Below the pieces are notes generated by a model, which saw only the letters and a list, made by a program, of their open reading frames with translations, did no database searches and was not told the DNA's origin. Below, piece after piece: positions 45,027 to 52,600 of a stretch of 64,000 nt of DNA (its first letter is position 1; each line of letters begins with the position of its first letter). The DNA is from CATQHW01 sp965243545 (lineage in GTDB: Bacteria > Spirochaetota > Spirochaetia > SZUA-6 > Bin103): the NCBI GenBank assembly GCA_965243545.1, contig OZ251573.1, forward strand, positions 3,162,001 through 3,226,000. The letters are read 5' to 3'. Both the position numbers and the translations under genes were made by a program.

Positions 45027-46409
45027 ATGAGTGTGACGCTGGTTCTGCCGGGACCGATCACCGACGACCTGACCCGGACCGCCGCCCTGCCCGACGAGAC
45101 TGCGGGAGTCCTGCTCGCGCGCCGCCACCGGACGGCGAACGGTGATACCCGTCTGTTGGGGCGTGCGCTGCACTGGGCTCCGCCGACGGCATACCGGCGC
45201 CGCTCCCCGTCGGAAATGTCGATCACGCCCGAAGGTTACGTCCCTGCCCTCGGTCTGGCCGAACAGGACGGCGCAGTGCCGATCTGGGTCCACACCCATC
45301 CCGGCGGTACTCCCGTGCCAAGTAAACGCGACCGCGTAGTCGACAGCGCCATTGCCGACGTGTTTCGCCTGCGTAGCGGTTCGGATTGCTACGGAACGGT
45401 AATCGCCGCGCCGAATGGCTCAAGCCTCCACCTCACCGGGACCTTGCAGGAGGAGGGAGTGAGAACCAAATCCATCGACCGTTTCTGGGCGGTGGGCGAC
45501 CGGTGGCATCTGCAGCCGGCCTACGACCGGAAACCCCACGTCCTTGACCTTGCCATGTTCGATCGCAGTGTTCGCGCGTTCGGCAATGCCGTGCAGCGGA
45601 CCATCGGGATGCTCAAGATCGCAATCGTGGGCGCCGGCGGCACCGGTTCGGCCGTGGCCGAGCAGGTCGTGCGGCTGGGCGCCCGTGATCTGCTCCTGGT
45701 GGACGCCGACACGTTGAGCGCCAGCAACGTTACCCGCGTGTACGGTTCGACTCCGGCACAGGTCCGCGAGCCCAAAGTAAAGGTGCTGCGCCAACACTTG
45801 CAAGCGATTGCGCCGGACCTCCGGTGCCGGGCAATCAACGGCATGTGCACCAGCGAACCCGTCGCGCGCGAACTGGCCGGCGTCGATCTTATTTTCGGTT
45901 GCACCGACGACAACGCCGGCCGCTTGGTTCTGTCCCGACTCTCTACCTACTATCTGGTTCCCGTGATCGACATCGGCGTGTTACTCAGCAGCGACGAAGA
46001 TAGCGAATTGACCGGCATCGACGGCCGCGTCACGATTCTTTCGCCTGGCAACGCATGCCTGCTGTGCCGCAATCGCATCGACACAAGCCGCGCCGCCGCG
46101 GAGATGCGGACCCCGCAGGAGCGGAAGCGGCTTGCGGACGAGGGTTATGCGCCTGCGCTTGGCGGCGTGGAGCCGGCAGTGATCACCTTTACGACCATGA
46201 TAGCGTCAGCCGCCGTCAATGAGTTGCTTGAACGTCTGGTCGGATACGGCCACCCGGCCAGACCCACCGAGATACTGCTTCGGATACACGACCGGGAAAC
46301 GTCTACAAACGTCGTAGCCCCCAACCCGGGCCACTACTGTCACCAGGGGCACAACAAGTGGGGAGCCGGCGACACGACCCCGTTCATGGAACAGGTCTGG
46401 ATGGACTGA
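45027..46409 (+). CDS. JAB/JAMM peptidase fused to E1/ThiF-like adenylating enzyme
   Basis: 460 residues. The N-terminal JAMM domain is intact: Glu24, then H89-x-H91, Ser99 and Asp102 in WVHTHPGGTPVPSKRD. The C-terminal E1/ThiF domain has GAGGTG at 202-207, DAD at 226-228, Arg and Lys in NVTRV and EPKVKV, and the GCTDDNAGR aspartates. CLLC (344-347) with C438 could hold a zinc. No cysteine occurs between 348 and 437, where the E1 catalytic cysteine of classical enzymes would be expected. It should adenylate the Ubl C-terminus and also trim or remove Ubl. Seven bases separate it from the E2 gene. Confidence 0.9.
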   Translation: MSVTLVLPGPITDDLTRTAALPDETAGVLLARRHRTANGDTRLLGRALHWAPPTAYRRRSPSEMSITPEGYVPALGLAEQDGAVPIWVHTHPGGTPVPSKRDRVVDSAIADVFRLRSGSDCYGTVIAAPNGSSLHLTGTLQEEGVRTKSIDRFWAVGDRWHLQPAYDRKPHVLDLAMFDRSVRAFGNAVQRTIGMLKIAIVGAGGTGSAVAEQVVRLGARDLLLVDADTLSASNVTRVYGSTPAQVREPKVKVLRQHLQAIAPDLRCRAINGMCTSEPVARELAGVDLIFGCTDDNAGRLVLSRLSTYYLVPVIDIGVLLSSDEDSELTGIDGRVTILSPGNACLLCRNRIDTSRAAAEMRTPQERKRLADEGYAPALGGVEPAVITFTTMIASAAVNELLERLVGYGHPARPTEILLRIHDRETSTNVVAPNPGHYCHQGHNKWGAGDTTPFMEQVWMD

Positions 46410-46414
46410 CCATC

Positions 46415-46834
46415 GTGAATAGGCGGACAGACAACCGATCGACACGTCCCGCTCTCGCTGGTCGTATCGGGCATTTGCTCTCGAATTTGCTTGGACCCAT
46501 ACCTATCATGCGTTGGCGGGTAGAGCACAGCACGGCTGACGTGGACGATGTTCCCGAAAAAATACCAAAACGGCGCGCCTATCTCGTTACGACGACGATC
46601 TTGAATAAGTGGTTGGTATTCGACTGCCCGTGTGGCGCCGGGCACCGGATCATACTTAACCTTGACGATTCACGTGTCCCGCATTGGACGCTGACATTGT
46701 CGGTCACTCGCCGTATCACGCTTTCCCCAAGCGTAGATCTTCATGATGGTTCCCGGCATTGTCACTATTCGATGCGCAAGGGCCGAGTGATCTGGGCGAA
46801 GCCGCCACACAACTTTGCGACGCGGAGTAGTTGA
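46415..46834 (+). CDS. DUF6527-family protein, probable zinc site
   Basis: About 139 residues from GTG 46415, or 108 from ATG 46508. After a basic amphipathic N-terminus, RAYLVTTTILNKWLVFDCPCGAGHRIILNL and a later RHCHYSMRKGRVIW match DUF6527, a small family seen with bacterial ubiquitin-like genes. CPCGAGH has lost the third cysteine of the usual CPCGCGH, leaving C, C, H and a distant C/H pair as possible metal ligands. Role unknown; an adaptor between Ubl machinery and protease is plausible from its position. Base composition is clearly AT-richer than the flanks. Confidence 0.75.
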   Translation: MNRRTDNRSTRPALAGRIGHLLSNLLGPIPIMRWRVEHSTADVDDVPEKIPKRRAYLVTTTILNKWLVFDCPCGAGHRIILNLDDSRVPHWTLTLSVTRRITLSPSVDLHDGSRHCHYSMRKGRVIWAKPPHNFATRSS

Positions 46835-46835
46835 A

Positions 46836-47744
46836 GTGCGCACACGGAAATCGATCGGACGTGACCAGATACCGAAAGCCAACAGGGAGCCGGATACGGC
46901 ACCGACTACGGAGTCGCTGATGCTCGCCCGAGAGGTACGTCAGGAGCTCTTTCGGAAGATCCAAGACTGCACCGGTAGACCGCTGCTATGCTACGTGGGA
47001 CGGTACGAAATCAGTGAGGAGGACGTTCGCCATCTGCAGGAACTGCTGAATGCAGCAGAAACTGTGGCGCCGCGCGATCTTCTGCTGAACTCGCCAGGCG
47101 GCGACATCGGGACGGCCGAGAAACTGATCCGCATGCTTTGGAATGCGTCTTCAACGGAAACCGAGAGTTTACGGTCCGGCGAGTATCGAGTGATCGTACC
47201 GGACAAAGCGAAGAGCGCAGCGACCCTGATAGCGTTGGGGGCAAGCGAAATAGTCATGAGCACCACATCGGAATTGGGGCCGATCGACCCGCAAGTGCAA
47301 CTTGAGGACCAGGACGGGTATGGAATTTGGCAATCGGCGTTCGACTATACCGAAGCCTACGAGGTAGCGGAGGAGAATTTCAGAAAGAATCCAGAGGACG
47401 CAGCCTACAGAGCGGTGTTCGGGCAACTTGATTCCGTGCGCTTCCGCGGTATGGAGAAGTTGATCGAGTATACACGGATGTGCGCTGAGAATGCGCTCAA
47501 GAGACATGGTGGCAGTTATACGTTGACGCCGACGAGATTGATGGACAGAGGCCGGTTCCCGGTTCACGCACAGGTAATCGACTGGGAAACGGCTCGACAT
47601 TATTTGCGACTCAATGTCAAGTTCTTGGACCACCGCGACTGGCTGTGGACGCTATATTGGCGACTGTACGGCCACCTGCAGAACGCAGTTGATGGGAGTA
47701 AGAAGATATTCGAGTCGGTGGACGTGTCGCTGCTTGTCGAGTAG
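46836..47744 (+). CDS. SDH-family Clp-fold serine protease
   Basis: 302 residues from GTG 46836, one base after the stop of the previous gene, with GGAG eight bases upstream. LLLNSPGGDIGTAEKLI (residues about 82-98) is the oxyanion-loop region. KAKSAATLIALGASEIVM carries the likely nucleophile Ser127, and TSELGPIDPQ is the signature of the SDH (serine dehydrogenase proteinase) branch of the ClpP/SppA fold. No signal peptide or membrane helix is visible at the start, so a cytoplasmic enzyme. As last gene of the Ubl operon it may degrade or deconjugate Ubl-modified proteins. Confidence 0.85.
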   Translation: MRTRKSIGRDQIPKANREPDTAPTTESLMLAREVRQELFRKIQDCTGRPLLCYVGRYEISEEDVRHLQELLNAAETVAPRDLLLNSPGGDIGTAEKLIRMLWNASSTETESLRSGEYRVIVPDKAKSAATLIALGASEIVMSTTSELGPIDPQVQLEDQDGYGIWQSAFDYTEAYEVAEENFRKNPEDAAYRAVFGQLDSVRFRGMEKLIEYTRMCAENALKRHGGSYTLTPTRLMDRGRFPVHAQVIDWETARHYLRLNVKFLDHRDWLWTLYWRLYGHLQNAVDGSKKIFESVDVSLLVE

Positions 47745-47745
47745 A

Positions 47746-48950
47746 TTACCGCGGTGCGCGCGCCCAGAGGGTGAGGCGGAGTTCGGGGCCGAACAGGGCG
47801 TATTCGGGGCGGCGGCCGGAGTGGGCCTCGCCGGCGTCGAGGATTTTGCGGACGCCTTCGCCGCGGGACTCCAGGAACACCTGGCCGGTGCGCTTGCTGC
47901 GGATGCGCGACAGGAAGTTCACCAGGAGCTGGTTGCGGGTGAAGGTGCGGTAGGGCATTTCTTCGAGCGTGATGGTGTTGGGCAGCGCGCCCGGACTGTA
48001 GAGCTCCAGCCGGTCGGCGAACAGGAACAGGCGGATCTTCGAGCCGGAGATGGCGTAGTCGCGGTGCGCGACCGCGTTGACGATCGCCTCGTCGACGACG
48101 TCGAGATCGTACTGCGCGGCGGTCTCCCCGCCCGCGCGCCGCATGAACTGGGCCGCGAACGCGATGCCGGCGTCGATCTGGTCCGGCGCCGGGCCGGCGA
48201 GGCGCTCGGCGTGGATGAGGTCGTCGGAAGCGAGACGCGTTCCCCGGTAGCGGGCGGCCTCGATCGAGCCGGAGGCGAGGAAGTCGGTCGGTTCGCGCCG
48301 AACGTCAGCAGGCCGGCCACGGTGGGGCGGTCGATGTCGTCCCGGTCGCGGACGGTCACCCGCGTGTTGCGCAGCAGGTCGAGCCAGGGAATGGTCGGCG
48401 AGCGTCCGAAGTACGCTTCGAGCCGGTTGCGGTTGAGGTGTTCCACGGTGGCGGCGAGCACGGGTTGCTCGTCGAAGACGTACTCGCGCCCCCGGTCTTG
48501 AAAGAGCCGGGCGAGCTCCGGGGGCTCAAGGTCCCGTTTTATGGAACCGACGCGAACGTAGTAACGCCCGCCCGAGGTGCGGTGGACGTAGAGCCCGCGC
48601 GGGACCTCCGCCAGCAGCACGCGCCGCTCCTCGCCGCCTGCCGCGGGCAGCAGCACCTTGCGGACGAGCGGCCGGATCGACGGCTTGCAGTTGTGCGTGG
48701 CGACGTTGACCAGCCATTGCTCGGCCAGGTCCAGCCGGTCCGGCGGAATGCCGGTCACCGTTCCGGTATCGTCCACCCCCAGGAACACTGCGCCGCCGTC
48801 GGCGTTGGCGAACGCCACCAACTCGGAGGCCAGGTCCTCGGTGTTGGGGGAGATCACCCGCCGGTCGCGCAGGCGCAGCTCCTTGAATTCGGCGCGCCCG
48901 TCCTCGCCGGCGCGAATCTGTTCGAGCATCTGCTCGGCGGTGTCGAACAT
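47746..48950 (-). pseudogene. AlbA_2/Schlafen-type ATP-binding protein with a frameshift
   Basis: The N-terminal part (from ATG 48950) has EFKELRLRDRR and ELVAFANADGGAVFLGV, the AlbA_2 (Schlafen-like) domain. After LLTFGAN (near 48297) the frame collapses. Shifting by one base gives PTDFLASGSIEAARYRG and then a complete C-terminus with VDEAIVNAVAHRDY (GHKL-type ATPase) to the TAA at 47746. One missing C in AACCGACC would explain it. The repaired protein would be about 400 residues. AlbA_2 proteins are common in defence islands as regulators or tRNA/RNA-acting effectors. Last gene of the minus-strand operon. Confidence 0.8.
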
Positions 48951-48963
48951 CGACGTTACTCCT

Positions 48964-49617
48964 TTATCGCTTGGCAAGCGCGGCTTCGAGCCGCGCCGCC
49001 AGCGCCGTATCGCCCAGTTCCCGAAGCTGGCCGGGCAGCTCCGGCCGCGACGCCGGGTGGATTCCGGCGGCGGCCAACGCGGCGCGGGCGTGGTGGCTCA
49101 GATAGGAGAGGTTGAGCTCGTTGAAGGCGTCCCGGTCGCCGGCGGCGCGCATGGTTTCCATATGCGGACGAAGCGCGTTGGCGCGCTCCAAAGATACCGC
49201 AGGGTCCGGGACGGGCAAGCGATTCCTCCAACGCCGCACGACGGATTGCCATCCGCCGGCCTTGTCCAGGAGCGGCTTTCCGAAGCGCACCGCCCAGATC
49301 AGAAGGTCGCCGCCGTTTTCAATCTCATGGTCAACGTCGGGCAGGTTCCTGGATCGCATGTCGATTTCGATGGGAGCTCGTTCCTTCAAGAGTGCCGTGT
49401 CATGGCAGCATACGATCAGGTCGAGATCATCGGAATCGACGCCCGGCCGGACGGCCGATCCGATGGCGACCACGGCGGCGATATTGGGGTCGCGCCGGGC
49501 GCGCTCCAGGAACGCGGTGACCCAGTTCGTGACGCCCGCCGCGGGCCACCGGCATATGGCGTCCGGCGGCGGAGGATCGCGTCGAGCGAGCGCCGGATCG
49601 CCTGGTGCGGACGTCAC
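48964..49617 (-). CDS. MNT-type nucleotidyltransferase-domain protein
   Basis: 217 residues with GTG 49617, which overlaps the stop of the methylase gene by four bases (GTGA). AAVVAIGSAVRPGVDSDDLDLIV (GS at 53-54, acidic pair at 64 and 66) is the catalytic motif of minimal nucleotidyltransferases. A helical C-terminal half follows. MNT proteins are often antitoxins of HEPN toxins (by AMPylation). No HEPN partner is visible here, and the coupling to a helicase-methylase pair suggests service to that defence operon. Confidence 0.78.
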   Translation of the reverse strand: MTSAPGDPALARRDPPPPDAICRWPAAGVTNWVTAFLERARRDPNIAAVVAIGSAVRPGVDSDDLDLIVCCHDTALLKERAPIEIDMRSRNLPDVDHEIENGGDLLIWAVRFGKPLLDKAGGWQSVVRRWRNRLPVPDPAVSLERANALRPHMETMRAAGDRDAFNELNLSYLSHHARAALAAAGIHPASRPELPGQLRELGDTALAARLEAALAKR

Positions 49618-52600
49618 GCGCCGCTCCGCGTGTCGTTCGGCGCGAACAGGTCGGGTTGGCGGTCTTGCGGGCCGGAATCGGTCGAGTATGTTGCGCGGCT
49701 TTCGGCTACGCGCTGGGCGGGTTGTTCATCGGGTACGGCGTAATGGTCGCCGCGGCGCAGCGATTCGTAGCGGAAGGCGCCGAGCAGGTTGCGGGCGTGC
49801 AGACGGCTTTCGCGCTGCGCTTCTTCGGCGGTCTGGGCGAGTTGCCAGTCGTAGAATCGGGGGCCGAGGCGGCCGGCGACGGGCTGCGGGTGGCGGGCGC
49901 GGTCATCGCGGCCGAGGCCGTGGTCGGCGAGGCGCAGGGTCTCCGGGAGCAGCCAGCCTTCGCCGTTATTTTGCGTAAGAAATGCGCCGATGCCGCGCTC
50001 GCGGTCGCCGCCGGCGGACTCAATGCGGGCTTCGAGGTCGCGGAGGGCGATGAAGGTGAGCACGGGGTGGCGGCGTTCGGGGGGCGCGTCCTGATCGACG
50101 CGCCAGAAGCCTTTGGGGTCCAAGCCGGTGCCGTGGGTGCGGCGCTTGAGGTGCTCGGTCGGGAGGTCGCAGTCGGCGATGATGCGGCGCAGGTCGGCGG
50201 AGGTGATCCGGTACTGATCCGCTATCAGCGCGTTGAGGATGGCGAGATGGCGCGCGCGTTCGGCGCCGATTGACGACGCCGGCGCCGTGCCGTTCGTGAG
50301 GCACGAATACCACGGCGGGTTTGCGCTCAGGCGCGCGGAAAGGTCGGCAATGACCTGATAGAGATCGGGATGTTCGATGACCGGTAGCGGGCTCTGATCC
50401 ATCACGTGATAGTCGAGATGCAGCCCGATGAGACGCGAGCGGGTGACGAAGTCGGACACCAGCGTGTTCAGAATCGCCGCGAGTACGAGCGTGTGCCGCA
50501 AGCTCCCGGTGTAGAACGCCGCTGCAGTATCGCCCGACGGCATGCCAACCGCGAACGCCGCAATGGCGGTGCGGATGTTGGTGGCGGACCCGATCCGCAT
50601 GTGCAGCACCTTGGGTTGGTCCGGCGCGTCGATTGCCGATCGGTAGTCGTCGATCGCCATGAGAAACTGGGGTTCGATCTGTTTGCGAGACCAGGGGACG
50701 TCGCGCCAGACGGCGGCGCGGCCCTTGCCGCTGACCCAGCCTTTCTGGCTGTAGTCGAACTGGCCGATCATGCGGCCTTCGTACAGCGGCAGGGCGACGT
50801 CGCGGATGGCGTCTTCGGGGAGCCAGGCGTCGGCCTCTCTGGAAAGAATGACGCCGGGCGGGAGGGCGGCGCGGGGGACGGGGAGGCGGTCACAGGGGGG
50901 CGCGGCGCAGCGGAGGCGCCAGCCGGAGCGGGCGGCGTCGCCGGGCTTGAGCAGGTGGCCGTGGACGAAGCGGGCTTCGGCGGCGCGGCGGGCGGGGCCG
51001 GCGGCGGCGTCGAACAGCCAGCTGGCGAGCTCCACCTCCGCCGGTTGCGGGCGGGCGGGATCGACGCCGAGCTCAGCCCACAGTTCGCCGATGGGGCGCC
51101 AGTCGCCGAGCAGCCAGCGGCTGTATTCGTCGGGGCGGTAGCCCTTGGCCTCCCACTGCGGGCGGGGCGGGAACAGACGGGAGTCGCCGGTCATGTGAAA
51201 CTCGGTGGCGTAGCGGATGCCCCAACCGCCGGGGCCGTCGTCACCGAGCAGCACGGAGTTGGCGTAGATCTTCTCCAGGATGTCGAGGTCGCGCTGCGAC
51301 TGGATTTCGAGGATGGCGCGGCTGCGCGGGCTGAAGCGGGCGATCTGCGCGCGCGAGTAGCGGGTGGCGAGCTCCTCGGCGCGCTCCCAATCATCCAGGT
51401 TGCGGCGCATGAAGGCGGTGCGAATCGCCTCGGTCGCTCCTCCCTTCTCCACCACGACGGGATTGAATTTGTAGCTCCGATGAATCGGAAATATCAGGTC
51501 GCGGTTCTCGATCCCGAACAGCCACTCCCACCGACAGTTTTCAAGTAAGAGGGTACGGAGCGCGCGCGTGCCGTGATCTGAGTACAGGCCGGAGGGGACG
51601 ATGAAGCCGAGCCGGCCGCCGGGCCGCAGCAAGCCGTGGGCGGCCTCCAAAAAGAGCTTGTAGAGGTTGAGGTCGGCGGCGCCCTGGTGGCGGAACGGAT
51701 GCGCGGGATCGCCGTACCCCGCGCCGGCGCGGCGCGCCTCCCGCCAGCGGTCGTGCAGGGCGCCGTTTTCGTTGCCGCGCGCGGCGGCGAAGCGGTCCTG
51801 ACTCTTGGCGGTCTCCTTGGGGTCGCTGAACGGGTGGGCGGCGTGGCCGACGAAGTTGGATTGGGCGCGAAAGCGGGCGTTGTAGTCGAGCCAGCCGCGC
51901 TCCAGATCGCGGTCGACAAAGTAACCGGCCTGCCGGCGCAACGCCTCCTGCTTGCCGTAGGAGCGGTAGAGCGGGTCGACGTTACTGAAAAACTCCTGCG
52001 ACACCGGCTTGGCGATGTCCCACGGCGGGTTGCCGAGGATGGCGTCGAAGCCGTCTCCCGGGGCGCGGAACACGTCCGGGAACTCAAGCTCCCAGTGGAA
52101 GAAGCGGAGCTCGGCGGCCACGCGCGCGGCGACCGCCTGCGTCTTCGGGGGCGGGGCGGTGAAGGTGGTCGGCAGCGGGGCGCAGTCGATCTGATCGGGC
52201 GGCCAGAACCAGCAGGCGCACCAGCGGTCGAGCGCCGCCTTGAGCGACTGCCACGCCGGCGAACCGAGCAGGTCGTCCCGGTAGCGGCGCGCCCGCTCGG
52301 CGGCGTCCTGCACCGGCAGGGCGTGCATGGCCTCCAGCACCGCCACCGCCTCCCCGTGCGCGGCGGCGGCTTTTTTCAGTAAGTCTTCTTGCTGAAACAG
52401 ATCGGGGCCGCGCAGGAACTGGCGGAGGTCGGGGGTGAGCTTCTCCTTGACGAAGCCCTTGATCGCCTTGGTGCGGGCGTCCTTGGCGAAGTGGACGCCG
52501 CCCAGGTGGGTGCGGTCGCCGCCGTCGCGGTTCTTCCAGGCCATCACCGGGTAGTGGCGGAAGCGGTCGAACCAGGCGCCGAGCAGGGCGTTGCCGCACT

